A DNA stretch of 64,000 nt from Anaerolineales bacterium (GCA_016785015.1 JADHTJ010000001.1:41028-105027), one strand, 5' to 3'; shown: positions 45,621 through 55,949, counted from the first letter of the stretch. Notes: a model not told the origin generated them from the letters alone. Translations and numbers: made by a program.

Positions 45621-46490
45621 CTACTTCCGTAAATATTTGCTTACCAACAATCCTAGCTTGTCCTTCGTTTCATCAGGAATAACTTTTGGATCCGTGATCA
45701 ATGCCGATGCCAGGGTTTCTCCGCAATCACAATCTCGCGCTGCTTTGAAGTTGCGTGCCAAATTTCGCACCGCTTCCTGCGCAAGCTCGGCATTTTGAAA
45801 AAGGGTCGCGATCAGCATTTCTACATTGACAGGTTCCTCGGTCACATGCCAGACATCGTAATCGGTAACATGGTTCATCACCGCATAGCACATCTCAGCT
45901 TCTTTAGCCAGAAAAGCTTCGGGAGCAGTACTCATGTTGATGGCCGACATGCCCCACGAACGGAAGATGTTCGATTCCGCACGCGTGGAGAAGCGCGGTC
46001 CTTCGATGGTGATCAGTGACCCGCCTTTATGGATCGTTCCTCCCGCTGATTTGACTGCGTTATAAACATCATTCCCTAAATCGCTGCAAAACGGGTCGGC
46101 GACGCTAATATGGGCAACCATCCCGCCCTCAAAGAAAGTGCGGCTACGGTCTTTGGTGAAATCGAAAAGTTGGTCTGGGATGACAATTTCACCGGGGGCA
46201 TAATCTTCTCGCAGCGAACCACAAGCACTGACGCTGACCACGCGCTCGACGCCCAGGAATTTCAAAGCATAGATGTTGGCACGGAAGTTGATCTCGCTGG
46301 GGGCAATATGATGGCCTATGCCATGCCGGGCTAAGAATGCCAAACGCTGGCCTTCCAGCGTGCCCACAACAATAGGAGCACTGGGTTTGCCAAAGGGGGT
46401 ATCGATATCGAACTCTTGCGAATCTTCAAATCCGGGCATATCGTAAAGGCCAGACCCACCTAAGATAGCAAGAACGGGATTTTCACTCAT
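45621..46490 (-). CDS. mtnP: S-methyl-5'-thioadenosine phosphorylase
   Basis: LAILGGSGLYDMPGF; LARHGIGHHIAPSEINFRANIYALK; TIEGPRFSTRAES; INMSTAPEAFLAKEAEMCYA. Confidence 0.93.
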   Translation of the reverse strand: MSENPVLAILGGSGLYDMPGFEDSQEFDIDTPFGKPSAPIVVGTLEGQRLAFLARHGIGHHIAPSEINFRANIYALKFLGVERVVSVSACGSLREDYAPGEIVIPDQLFDFTKDRSRTFFEGGMVAHISVADPFCSDLGNDVYNAVKSAGGTIHKGGSLITIEGPRFSTRAESNIFRSWGMSAINMSTAPEAFLAKEAEMCYAVMNHVTDYDVWHVTEEPVNVEMLIATLFQNAELAQEAVRNLARNFKAARDCDCGETLASALITDPKVIPDETKDKLGLLVSKYLRK

Positions 46491-46507
46491 TAATTTTCTC
46501 CAAGGGG

Positions 46508-46942
46508 TTAATCGTCATCTTCTTTGCCATTGAACAAATCTAAATAACCATCCAGCTTTTCGAGATCAGTTGAATCCGTAGGACCCGTTTTGGTATCAAT
46601 GGGTCTTGAAATATCAATCGGGCTATCGGGTATTCCCAAACCGAAGATGATCGGCACACCACCAATCGAGATCACATCTCCAGGTTTTAGAATGGTTGTT
46701 TGGCTGCGCTTGCCATTGACCGATGTGCCCACAGTTGAATCTAGATCAAAGAGAACATATTTTTTATCGATAAAGCGAATTCTGGCATGATGACGTGACG
46801 TGTGGGGGTTATCGATAATGATATCGTTGTCCTTCTTACGACCAATGTTGAGAGATTCCGTATCAAAGACAATTACTTTAACGCCATCGACGATCAGGAA
46901 TGCCTCGGGGAGATTCAATTGGGTTTTATTCTGAGCAGACAC
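46508..46942 (-). CDS. FHA-domain protein
   Basis: LNIGRKKDNDIIIDNPHTSRHHARI...DLDSTVGTSVNGKR. Confidence 0.92.
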   Translation of the reverse strand: MSAQNKTQLNLPEAFLIVDGVKVIVFDTESLNIGRKKDNDIIIDNPHTSRHHARIRFIDKKYVLFDLDSTVGTSVNGKRSQTTILKPGDVISIGGVPIIFGLGIPDSPIDISRPIDTKTGPTDSTDLEKLDGYLDLFNGKEDDD

Positions 46943-46968
46943 GATGTTTTTATTCCTCGTTTGCGAAA

Positions 46969-47388
46969 TTATTCTTCGATGGTGATTGTTGTCTCACCGC
47001 AGCGCAACTGATCACCAGGGGTCACAACTGTGGGTATCGAGACCCGTTCCTGATTGAGCAGCGTTCCATTGGTCGATTCGAGATCTTCCACCCACCATTG
47101 ACCGCGGTCGAAATTAAGCCGGGCATGATGTGTGGAGACTGTTTTCGAGTCGATAACGCATTGCACAGTGGGGTCGCGCCCAATAATAATTTCAGGTGAA
47201 GAAAATTCTTGTTTACGTTTTGCACTATCAATTTCAATTACGACATTCAGCGGGGTGATTTGTTGTGCAACCAACGTATTCTGCTGATTTTTGAGATCAC
47301 GCCAAAGCAACCAAAGCGCCCACCCTAGAAAAGCATACAGTGCAATTGTCATCGCTGCTCTCAATACCAGCAAGACAATGCCACTCAT
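46969..47388 (-). CDS. FHA-domain protein with N-terminal TM helix
   Basis: EIIIGRDPTVQCVIDSKTVSTHHARLNF...DLESTNGTLLN. Confidence 0.9.
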   Translation of the reverse strand: MSGIVLLVLRAAMTIALYAFLGWALWLLWRDLKNQQNTLVAQQITPLNVVIEIDSAKRKQEFSSPEIIIGRDPTVQCVIDSKTVSTHHARLNFDRGQWWVEDLESTNGTLLNQERVSIPTVVTPGDQLRCGETTITIEE

Positions 47389-48188
47389 ATCATGTCCCCT
47401 TTAGTGGGGTGTTCATCATCATGTCCCGTCGGCAGGTTGTACTGCTGTGTTTCATCGGCGGCTAATTCATCCTGGGCATAAACCAACGGCACCCCGGCCA
47501 ACGAGATCACATCCCTGGGTTGCAGCGTACTTTGCGTGACTCGGTGTCCATTGACAAAGGTACCACCCGTAGAATCGAGATCAAAGATCACATAACGTCC
47601 CCGCGTGGCGCGCAGTTGGGCATGTTGGCGCGAAATGCGCGGATCGTCGATGATCAATTCGTTGTCGGACTTTCGGCCAATATTAATAACCGTATCTTCC
47701 AGGTTGAACACTTGGCTGCCATTGACGATTATAAAGGCATTTTGGGGGATATTCGCAGCCGCATCATCACCAGTTTCCATATCGATCGCCAGCGTGTCAT
47801 CGTAAACGCTTTTGCTGATGCGCGCCAAAATGTCGCTATCTTCAAGATCCATTTCAGGTTCAGCAACCAGGTTAATCGTTAGGGGGTGCATGAATTCAAA
47901 ATCAGCTTGATCCCCGGCTTGCTGAAGTAGATTGGCCAACTCTTCGAGCAGAGAGTCTTGTACGGGAAGTCCAGTGATATGTTGCGGATTCAATTGGATA
48001 AAAAATGTGTCCGGCGCTAAGTAATCTCCATCTTCTCCCTGTCGAGCCCCCGCTTGCATGGCTGCAATCAGCTTTTGCATCAGATCATCTCGCGATAATT
48101 GGGCTGGAAGTAAACGAGCGATATGGCCTTCAATCAGGGTCTGTAAACGAGCTTCGAGTTGGTCAAGTTTGTTTATGATGCTGTTCAT
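47385..48188 (-). CDS. FhaA-like protein (DUF3662 plus FHA)
   Basis: N-terminal MNSIINKLDQLEARLQTLIEGHIARLLPAQLSRDDLMQKLIAAM; C-terminal VINIGRKSDNELIIDDPRISRQHAQL. Start corrected to 48188. Confidence 0.9.
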   Translation of the reverse strand: MNSIINKLDQLEARLQTLIEGHIARLLPAQLSRDDLMQKLIAAMQAGARQGEDGDYLAPDTFFIQLNPQHITGLPVQDSLLEELANLLQQAGDQADFEFMHPLTINLVAEPEMDLEDSDILARISKSVYDDTLAIDMETGDDAAANIPQNAFIIVNGSQVFNLEDTVINIGRKSDNELIIDDPRISRQHAQLRATRGRYVIFDLDSTGGTFVNGHRVTQSTLQPRDVISLAGVPLVYAQDELAADETQQYNLPTGHDDEHPTKGDMI

Positions 48189-48247
48189 GGTGCACTCGTG
48201 ATGGAGCAAATCAATTATAGAAGAGAGGTGGCTATTGGGCAAGTAAT

Positions 48248-48679
48248 ATGGTGTATACTGAGATTATGGAGCGTAAAACCGCAGGATTCCGAGAGATCGA
48301 ACACACTGCTGATTGGGAATTACACGTCTGGGCGCCAGACATGGTCACGTTGTTAGAAATGGCCGCCCAAGGGATGTATGAACTTTCCCATACCCACTTA
48401 TCGGATGCCCAACAAGTAGATCGAAGCATCACCATTCCCTTCACCGACCGGGAAACTTTACTGGTCGATTTTCTCTCTGAGTTACTTTTTTATGCCGAGG
48501 ATGAAAATCTGGCTTTCGATGATTTCCAACTCAAATTTGATGGTACTGAACTCAAAGCACAGATTAGCGGCGCATCCATCGCAAATCAGGCCAAAGAAAT
48601 CAAAGCAGTGACATATCACCGCATGGCAGTGTGTGAAATAGAAAACGGCTTAGAAGTTAATATTGTCTTTGATGTTTGA
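48248..48679 (+). CDS. Archease
   Basis: GFREIEHTADWELHVWAPDMVTLLEMAAQGMYEL...YHRMAVCEIENGLEVNIVFDV. Confidence 0.93.
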   Translation: MVYTEIMERKTAGFREIEHTADWELHVWAPDMVTLLEMAAQGMYELSHTHLSDAQQVDRSITIPFTDRETLLVDFLSELLFYAEDENLAFDDFQLKFDGTELKAQISGASIANQAKEIKAVTYHRMAVCEIENGLEVNIVFDV

Positions 48680-48693
48680 ACGGAGGTTGAACC

Positions 48694-50145
48694 ATGGTTA
48701 CGCGGAGAGATTTGAAGAAAATAAATGACTTTGAATGGGAAATTCCTAAGACCTTTCGGGCTGATATGCGGGTCTCGGTGAGGATTTTTGTCTCCGAGCA
48801 TTTGCTCAATGAAGCCATGCGTGATAAATCCTTAGAACAGGCCGTCAATGCAGCCACTCTGCCAGGTTTGGTAGGACATGTGACCGTAATGCCAGATATG
48901 CACCAGGGCTACGGCTTCCCCATCGGCGGCGTAGCAGCGACTCGTTATCCGAAGGGAGTCATCTCCCCAGGTGCCATCGGTTACGATATCAACTGCGGCG
49001 TGCGCCTATTGGGTTCGCAAATAACTTTCGAAGAAGCGCGCCCCTATCTTGGCGATCTGGCCACCGCGCTGGATCGCAATTGTCCCAGCGGCGTAGGCAA
49101 AGGGGGTCAGCTAAGATTGAGCGAAAAGGAAATAAATCGGCTGTGCGTCGAAGGCTCGCGCTGGGCTTTGGGAAAAGGCTATGCCACCCAGGCCGATGTA
49201 CGCCGCACCGAGGAACAGGGGCAGCTAAAAGGGGCTGATCCCAGCATGGTCAGTGAGCGCGCCAAAAAGCGCGGCCGCCCCCAGGTTGGCACGTTGGGCG
49301 CGGGGAATCATTTCATTGAAGTGGATTTAGTCGAAGAAATTTTCGATCCCCACGCTGCGCAGGTCATGGGCTTAGAAAAGGACAACCTGGCATTACAAAT
49401 CCACTGCGGTTCGCGCGGCTTTGGGCACCAGATCTGCTCGGATTATGTGCGTACTTTTCAAGGAGCGGTCAAGCGCTACGGCATCACACTTCCAGACCGA
49501 GAGTTGGTTTGTGCACCAATGGATTCGCCTGAAGGAGAAGCCTATCTGGGAGCCATGCGCTGCGCGGCCAATTATGCCTTTGTCAATCGTCAGGTATTGG
49601 CACATTGGGCCAGAGAAGCCTTCGATGAAGTTCTAGGTCGAAGAGTGCGCAACGCCAATCTACATCAAATTTATGATATCGCCCACAACATGGGCAAGAT
49701 CGAAACGCACAAGGTCGATGGCAAAGAGATGAAAGTCTGTGTCCATCGCAAGGGCGCTACGCGTGCTTTCGGCCCCGGTTATCAGGGGCTGCCGGAAGAG
49801 TACCGTGAGATCGGTCAGCCTGTGCTGGTGCCTGGCAGTATGGGCACTGCTTCGTGGGTGCTCGTCGGCACTGAGGCCAGTATGCAACGCTCCTTTGGGT
49901 CATCCTGTCATGGTGCTGGGCGCACGATGAGCCGCAGCAAGGCCAAGAAAACTATCTGGGGCGAAGACCTGCGCAAAGGATTGGAAAGCGAAGGCATTCA
50001 CATCCGGGCTGGTTCGATGGCCGGTTTGGCAGAGGAGGCCCCCGCGGCATATAAAGATGTCGACTCAGTAGTCGATACCGTTACGGGCGCAGGGATTGCC
50101 AAGAAGGTGGCGCGCTTGAGACCAGTGGCGGTGATAAAGGGTTAG
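48694..50145 (+). CDS. rtcB: RNA-splicing ligase RtcB
   Basis: [59 protein letters not shown]. Confidence 0.97.
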   Translation: MVTRRDLKKINDFEWEIPKTFRADMRVSVRIFVSEHLLNEAMRDKSLEQAVNAATLPGLVGHVTVMPDMHQGYGFPIGGVAATRYPKGVISPGAIGYDINCGVRLLGSQITFEEARPYLGDLATALDRNCPSGVGKGGQLRLSEKEINRLCVEGSRWALGKGYATQADVRRTEEQGQLKGADPSMVSERAKKRGRPQVGTLGAGNHFIEVDLVEEIFDPHAAQVMGLEKDNLALQIHCGSRGFGHQICSDYVRTFQGAVKRYGITLPDRELVCAPMDSPEGEAYLGAMRCAANYAFVNRQVLAHWAREAFDEVLGRRVRNANLHQIYDIAHNMGKIETHKVDGKEMKVCVHRKGATRAFGPGYQGLPEEYREIGQPVLVPGSMGTASWVLVGTEASMQRSFGSSCHGAGRTMSRSKAKKTIWGEDLRKGLESEGIHIRAGSMAGLAEEAPAAYKDVDSVVDTVTGAGIAKKVARLRPVAVIKG

Positions 50146-50297
50146 ACAGTGGCTGGTTGGCAGTGGCTGGTTGACAGTGATTCGTGAACAGTAATTGTTT
50201 TGCAGTTTATAAGACCATTGTCTCACACAGCAGAATTAAGCGGCGAGGGAGGGACAAAAGCGTTGAATTTTTATGTATATAATGATAATATACAATT

Positions 50298-50597
50298 ATG
50301 GAAGATTTCCGAAACCTTAAAGGCTTTGATTGGGATGATGGAAACCGAGAAAAGAACTGGATCAAACATCAGGTTTCATCAATCGAATGCGAGGAAATCT
50401 TCTTCAATACTCCGCTCGTTTTGGCAAATGACAAGCTACATTCAGTAGATGAGACAAGGTATTATGTTTTAGGTCAGACAAATCGAGAAAGGCGTTTATT
50501 TATAGTTTTTACCGTTCGAGATGAAAAAATTCGAGTAATTTCTGCCCGAGATATGAGCAGAAAGGAACATGAGATTTATGAAGAAGCCAATTCCTGA
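50298..50597 (+). CDS. brnT: BrnT-family toxin
   Basis: FDWDDGNREKNWIKHQVSSIECEEIF...VLGQTNRERRLFIVFTVRDEKIRVISARDMSRKEHEIYEE. Confidence 0.9.
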   Translation: MEDFRNLKGFDWDDGNREKNWIKHQVSSIECEEIFFNTPLVLANDKLHSVDETRYYVLGQTNRERRLFIVFTVRDEKIRVISARDMSRKEHEIYEEANS

Positions 50598-50901
50598 ATT
50601 TCAAAATGAAGATGAAGAACGTGCATTTTGGTCAGAACATGACTCCTCGGAATATCTTGATTGGAGCCCAGCTGAGCACACTATATTTCCCAAACTGAAA
50701 CCAGCGACCAAAACCATTTCACTGCGCATATCGGAGTCAATGCTGGGTGAATTAAAAGTATTAGCCAACAAGTGGGATGTACCCTATCAGTCATTGATCA
50801 AAATATTTTTACGTGAGCGACTTGATACAGAATTACAAGTGAATCCAAAACAGTTTGCAGTACGCGATGACAATGATTCAGAGTATCAAATTCAAGAATA
50901 A
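50578..50901 (+). CDS. brnA: BrnA-family antitoxin
   Basis: MKKPIPEFQNEDEERAFWSEHDSSEYLDW...TKTISLRISESMLGELKVLANKWDVPYQSLIKIFLRERL; overlaps brnT by 20 nt. Confidence 0.88.
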   Translation: MKKPIPEFQNEDEERAFWSEHDSSEYLDWSPAEHTIFPKLKPATKTISLRISESMLGELKVLANKWDVPYQSLIKIFLRERLDTELQVNPKQFAVRDDNDSEYQIQE

Positions 50902-50906
50902 ATTAT

Positions 50907-50955
50907 GAAAAAAACTGTGCCCGAACCCATTTGGGTAAAAAGCACAGTTTTTCTA
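50907..50955 (+). terminator. Terminator after brnTA
   Basis: AAAAACTGTGC...GCACAGTTTTT. Confidence 0.75.
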
Positions 50956-51133
50956 AATTTACACCAGCAGTAGCCTAGAGTTCCATTCCACTGTGTTCAG
51001 CCGCACACTGCTGCTAAAGATTTTTCTGTTTCGGCATTTTGAATATTAGAAAAAGTACAGGCGATAAAGGTCTTGGTTTTTTTTCCATCCCCATTGTACG
51101 AGTCATATACGTAGTATATGGCCAAAAAAATAC

Positions 51134-52102
51134 TTAAGCCCCAATCGTTACCCGATTTCGCCCTTCCCTTTTTGATTGATAAAGGGCCTGATCTGCCTGA
51201 TCCAGCAATTCATCAAAGCTAAGATCTGAGTCAGCATCAATACAGGAAATACCCATACTAATCGTGATCGACAAAGTAATTTGATCAAATTGCATATTTG
51301 TGTTGGCAACAATTTTTCGAAGCCGCTCAGAGATGAGTTTGCAGTCTTGGATATCAGTTTCAGGCAACATGGCGATAAATTCCTCACCGCCGTAACGAGC
51401 CCATATATCGTATTTTCTGAAATTAATGAGGCATAATTCGGCTAATCGAACAAGCACTTGGTCTCCAACCAGGTGTCCATAAGTATCATTAACTTCTTTG
51501 AATTTATCTATATCCAGTAGAATTATACAAATAGGGCGGTTTTTCCGTTCCGCGCGTGATAGCTCCCGTTCTGCAAGATCAAAAAACTGGCGGCGATTAT
51601 ATAATTTTGTTAATGGGTCTGTTGTGGCCTGAACCATTAATTTTTGTTCAACCGATTCTCGGCGGAGTATCTCTGCTTCTAATGCTAAATTTCTCTGCTC
51701 CAATTGCTTTTGCATATTCCGGATCGATAAATGGTTCTCGACGCGCATGAGAACATCTCTGGCCTCAATAGGCTTGGTGATATAGTCGACACCTCCGACA
51801 GAAAAGGCCTTTTCTTTATCTAACGTACCGTCTAATGCGCTGATAAAAATAATTGGGATATCTCTTAATGTCGGAGTGTCTTTGAAGCGCTGACATACTT
51901 GATATCCGTCAACTTCAGGCATTGAAATATCCAACAATACTAAATCTGGAGGGTCTTTTTCAGCTAATTGAAAAGCAGTGAGTCCATTATCAGCCATGCT
52001 AACACCATAATCGGACTGCGTAAGAAGACGCATCAACAAAAGCCGGTTATCATCCACATCATCAACAACCATTATTTGGTATTGGTGTGCTTGGTTACTC
52101 AT
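51134..52102 (-). CDS. Response regulator with GGDEF diguanylate cyclase
   Basis: Receiver LVLLDISMPEVDGYQV; YGGEEFIAMLPETD. Confidence 0.95.
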   Translation of the reverse strand: MSNQAHQYQIMVVDDVDDNRLLLMRLLTQSDYGVSMADNGLTAFQLAEKDPPDLVLLDISMPEVDGYQVCQRFKDTPTLRDIPIIFISALDGTLDKEKAFSVGGVDYITKPIEARDVLMRVENHLSIRNMQKQLEQRNLALEAEILRRESVEQKLMVQATTDPLTKLYNRRQFFDLAERELSRAERKNRPICIILLDIDKFKEVNDTYGHLVGDQVLVRLAELCLINFRKYDIWARYGGEEFIAMLPETDIQDCKLISERLRKIVANTNMQFDQITLSITISMGISCIDADSDLSFDELLDQADQALYQSKREGRNRVTIGA

Positions 52103-52166
52103 CTCTTCACCCTACCTCCACTTTTCTACTTTGGTAATCATGTGGAAGAAAACATCATCTGGATGA

Positions 52167-53081
52167 TCAATTCAACACCTCGATATTCGGTTCCAGGGGA
52201 ATGCGTTCGATCAAATCCAGGAAATCAGCCTCGGTGACTTCAGACTGCGGTTTATCCATCAGAGCCAATAAGGTAGCTTCCATCACATTTGTACCAAAGC
52301 TGCGCCCTTCCAAGCGCGGTGTGGTGGTAACCAGAATATGCAAATTACGCTGGCGTAATTCTTCAACATTCTCAGCAGTGGTGGTATTGGTAATGACGAT
52401 CTTGCCACTCAAATCGTCAGGCATATGCGTGCGAATAGAGATAAAATCTCCGGCCAGCACATCAGATTCCTGGTAGTATTTTTCCCATTTCGGTTCTGGG
52501 GCTTTGTCCTGTTCTGTTCCCAACGTATACAACCAATGAAAGGGAAATTGTGAAATCACCGGCAACAAAACTGCCGCCAATAGCCTGACAGACGCCAAAC
52601 TGCGGATGGGAATTGGCAAACCAAAAGCGAACATAAAATCACAGGCTGTAACTTCACAACCAGCTTCGCCCAGCGCAGCAGCCATAACGTAACGATCGAC
52701 TGCGTTGGTTTTCATGGCTTTCATGCCGCGCAGTGTTTTACCTTCTGTGTTGAGATGTTCCTCGAGCGCGATCAGAGCACGTTTCACCAACAAACCCTTG
52801 ACCCCATTGCCATCGCCAACTTTGCTGATCTGAACCGCTTTGCGAATTCGCTTTGCTTCACGCAGGTAATAACGTTTATCACCAACCCCTAAATAGAACT
52901 CCAAACCGCCGACTCCAAAGGCATCTACTTTGCCATCATAGGCTTTATACATCTCAATGGCTTTATCTAAATCTCCATTGGTGCCTTGTCGGGAAAGTTC
53001 TACTTCTTGCCCGAAAAATTTTCTCCTTGTAGTATGATCCCGTGATGTTGAACCAATACTAACCGAGAGAGCCCTTTTCAT
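52167..53081 (-). CDS. Conserved protein (family often labelled quinate 5-dehydrogenase; function uncertain)
   Basis: MKRALSVSIGSTSRDHTTRRKFFGQEVELSRQGTNGDLDKAIEMYKAYDGKVDAFGVGGLEFYLGVG. Confidence 0.55.
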   Translation of the reverse strand: MKRALSVSIGSTSRDHTTRRKFFGQEVELSRQGTNGDLDKAIEMYKAYDGKVDAFGVGGLEFYLGVGDKRYYLREAKRIRKAVQISKVGDGNGVKGLLVKRALIALEEHLNTEGKTLRGMKAMKTNAVDRYVMAAALGEAGCEVTACDFMFAFGLPIPIRSLASVRLLAAVLLPVISQFPFHWLYTLGTEQDKAPEPKWEKYYQESDVLAGDFISIRTHMPDDLSGKIVITNTTTAENVEELRQRNLHILVTTTPRLEGRSFGTNVMEATLLALMDKPQSEVTEADFLDLIERIPLEPNIEVLN

Positions 53082-53184
53082 GATCTCAGCCTCCTAAAGA
53101 ATTGGAATGCTCCATCCTACCATGAAAAGATTGTATTCAGGGTAAAATAAATAAACGGTTTCGAAAGTAAAAAATCGAAAGAGA

Positions 53185-54048
53185 TTGATCATGAAAAATA
53201 CTAACAAATCTAAGGCCTTTTATCTTATTGTTATGGGGATATTCCTCGTTCTGAGTGCCTGCAATCTTCCAGTTGGTGATTCGAATCTGGAACCCGAGTT
53301 GATTGCAGCTCCCGATGAGATTTCCATGCTCCCCAGCGTTACCCAACAAACAGAAACGGCCACACGGACTCAAACTCCTATTCCACCCTCACCAACTGCC
53401 ACAACGACCCTCACCCCAACATTTACAGAGACACCGCTGCCAACCGATACCCCCACTCCAACGGAAACCTTCACCCCAACAATTACACCAACCTATGCTA
53501 TCTTGCGCGGCAAAGTCCTCCCCGAGCGCGCCAACTGTCGCTACGGACCCGGCGCGGCCTATCTCTATAAATATGGCTTGGTCGGTGGTAGCAATTTAGA
53601 AATCATCGGGCGCAACCAACTGGGTACCTGGGTGCTGATTCAGGCCATCGGCGGTGACAATCCCTGTTGGGTCAAGGGGGAACTGATGGAGATCAAAGAT
53701 GATGTGATGAGTGTAGAGCCGGTTCCGCCACACATCATTCAGGCCTGGTCACCGTACTACGCCCCTTTGACCAATGTATATGCTAGCCGCGACAAAAACG
53801 ATCCCAGTAAAGTCACTATATCCTGGTCACCTTTAGTGCTGCGCGCTGGCGACGACGCCGAGCAGGTGCCCTACGTGATCGAGGCGTGGATTTGTCAGGA
53901 TGGAGAGATCGTCTTCAACCCCATTGGCGCATATGAAACGATTGTTCTTGTGATCGACGAGCCTGGCTGCAAAGAGCCATCACACGGACAAGTGTTAGGC
54001 GCAGAAAAACATGGCTACACAAAACCAGTCATAATCGTCTGGCCGTGA
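53185..54048 (+). CDS. Lipoprotein with Thr/Pro-rich linker and SH3-like domain
   Basis: Lipobox LVLSAC; PTATTTLTPTFTETPLPTDTPTPTETFTPTITPT; RANCRYGPGAAYLYKYGL. Confidence 0.8.
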   Translation: MIMKNTNKSKAFYLIVMGIFLVLSACNLPVGDSNLEPELIAAPDEISMLPSVTQQTETATRTQTPIPPSPTATTTLTPTFTETPLPTDTPTPTETFTPTITPTYAILRGKVLPERANCRYGPGAAYLYKYGLVGGSNLEIIGRNQLGTWVLIQAIGGDNPCWVKGELMEIKDDVMSVEPVPPHIIQAWSPYYAPLTNVYASRDKNDPSKVTISWSPLVLRAGDDAEQVPYVIEAWICQDGEIVFNPIGAYETIVLVIDEPGCKEPSHGQVLGAEKHGYTKPVIIVWP

Positions 54049-54059
54049 TGTATAAAAAA

Positions 54060-54112
54060 ATAACTGGGGTGTGCACTGGCGCAAAGCACCGTCCACACTC
54101 CAGTTATTTACC
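54060..54112. terminator. Bidirectional terminator-like hairpin between convergent genes
   Basis: AATAACTGGGGTGTGCACTGGCGCAAAGCACCGTCCACACTCCAGTTATT. Confidence 0.7.
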
Positions 54113-54131
54113 GTCCCAGAAAAGTAAATAA

Positions 54132-54296
54132 TTATTCTGAGTCGATCTCTTGCAACATTTCTAAATCCGCTTTAAGATTCTTGAAACGCACAAAGTAGCT
54201 GACCAGATATACTAACATCACACCGAAGAAGACAACAAATCCACCGATCATATAGCTGGTGGTATCAGGGGGGGCTTGGAATAAAGACATCAACAT
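54132..54296 (-). CDS. ccmD: CcmD-like heme exporter subunit
   Basis: Small single-TM protein MLMSLFQAPPDTTSYMIGGFVVFFGVMLVYLVSYFVRFKNLKADLE at the expected place next to ccmC. Confidence 0.7.
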   Translation of the reverse strand: MLMSLFQAPPDTTSYMIGGFVVFFGVMLVYLVSYFVRFKNLKADLEMLQEIDSE

Positions 54297-54432
54297 AATT
54301 ATTTCTCCAATAGAGTAATCCATCTACATAACTTATTCTTGCCATCATTGCGAGCGGAGCTAGCGTCGCGAAGCAATCTCTACCCCAAAACAGGGGATTG
54401 CTTCGGCGGCCTCCTCGCACTGAATTCTTGAA

Positions 54433-55131
54433 CTAAGCCGAAACCTTCAAGCGCAGTTCTTCGACTTTAGCAGCCAGTTTACCCATGCGAACTCGGTGCC
54501 AGAATAAATCCACAAAGATCACAGAGAAAACGAACAAACTGTAGAAAAAGGTGGTTTTCATCGGACCGGTCATGCTGAAGCTGCCTTCACCGCTGGGGTC
54601 ACTATTACCAACTACTACGGGGTGAATGGTGCGCAGCAAACGGATAGAGATGAAGGTCAGGGGGACACTGAGGAAGCCTAAAATTGCATACACCGCCCCA
54701 AAGCGAGCGCGGCGGTCGGGATCTTCAATTCCCTGGCGCAGCATCATGTAGGCAGCATAGATAAGCTCGACAATGGTCGCCGTGGTCAGACGGGGATCCC
54801 ATGTCCACCATGTATTCCATACTGGTCGGGCCCAAATAGAACCCAAAATGATGGCGATGAAGAAGAAAACCAGGCTGATCTCAATGGCCGCAAGCCCAGC
54901 GATATCGTATTTGCGCTCATTCTTCACAAGGTAAAGAATGCCCACAACCGCGGCGACCATAAAGCCCAACATACCAACCCAGGCAGTCGCCACGTGGAAA
55001 TAGAATACCTTCTGCACTGCCCCCATAGTGCGCTCAAGGGGGGCGTAGAAGAACACCATCACCACAGCAACCACAAACAGGATCGCCGTGATGGAATCTA
55101 AGATTGAAAGAAAACGGGGTTTTGATTCCAT
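54433..55131 (-). CDS. ccmC: Heme exporter CcmC
   Basis: FYFHVATAWVGMLGF; IWARPVWNTWWTWDPRLTTATI. Confidence 0.93.
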   Translation of the reverse strand: MESKPRFLSILDSITAILFVVAVVMVFFYAPLERTMGAVQKVFYFHVATAWVGMLGFMVAAVVGILYLVKNERKYDIAGLAAIEISLVFFFIAIILGSIWARPVWNTWWTWDPRLTTATIVELIYAAYMMLRQGIEDPDRRARFGAVYAILGFLSVPLTFISIRLLRTIHPVVVGNSDPSGEGSFSMTGPMKTTFFYSLFVFSVIFVDLFWHRVRMGKLAAKVEELRLKVSA

Positions 55132-55253
55132 ATAAATACTCCTATATTTTTACTGTCATTCTGAGAGCGCAAAGCGCTCGAAGAATCTATAGATCAGATG
55201 AAAAGGGAGACTCTTCGTTCCCGTCGGTCACTCAGAATGATACACAATAAGTT

Positions 55254-55946
55254 TTACTCTTCAACAACAAAATCAAATAACATAAATGCGACGGCCACGA
55301 AAATCACGTCATAGACAATTAACAAGTTGATCCAGGTGCTGACTTCGATCCAGGGCAAATCCTGCAGAAAACCACCGCTGGCCTTTACCGCGGCAATCAT
55401 GATTGGCACCACTAATGGGAACAACAAGATCGGCAGCAGAATATCACGCGTGCGAGCTTGAACAGCCATGGTCGATAACAATGTTCCTACAGCAACATAC
55501 CCAATCGAGCCAAGTAATATCACCAATAACAAGCCCGGTCTAAACAAGTTGATATTGTAGAGCACACTGTAAATCGGCAGGACAATCACTTCTACAACGA
55601 ACATGAAAACCAGGTTGCCAATTGCCTTTCCGAAATAAATCGCGCTGCGATCTACCGGCGCTAACAACAAGCCATCCAGGCAGCCGCGATCTTTCTCGGT
55701 AGCCATGGAGCGATTGAGACCTAATGTGCCTGCAAAGGCGAAGGTTACCCACAAGACACCGGAAGTGACGCTGGCGCGGGCTCGGGCATCTAACTCTAAG
55801 GCAAAGTTGAAGATCAAGATTACCAGCAGAGCGAAGACCAGCATTGCAGTGAGCAGTTCACGGCTACGCCATTCAGCAGAGAGATCTTTCCAAACCACAG
55901 CCCAGAGCGCGCGGAAGAAGTTGGCGATTTGAGATTTACGTTTCAT
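55254..55946 (-). CDS. ccmB: Heme exporter CcmB
   Basis: WKDLSAEWRSRELLTAMLVFALLVILIFNFA; LNRSMATEKDRGCLDGLLLAP. Confidence 0.92.
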   Translation of the reverse strand: MKRKSQIANFFRALWAVVWKDLSAEWRSRELLTAMLVFALLVILIFNFALELDARARASVTSGVLWVTFAFAGTLGLNRSMATEKDRGCLDGLLLAPVDRSAIYFGKAIGNLVFMFVVEVIVLPIYSVLYNINLFRPGLLLVILLGSIGYVAVGTLLSTMAVQARTRDILLPILLFPLVVPIMIAAVKASGGFLQDLPWIEVSTWINLLIVYDVIFVAVAFMLFDFVVEE

Positions 55947-55949
55947 ATC

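Noticed and set aside
53380-53500. Thr/Pro-rich repeat as a mobile or variable repeat
   Set aside because: Ordinary low-complexity linker of a secreted lipoprotein (TPTxTPT).
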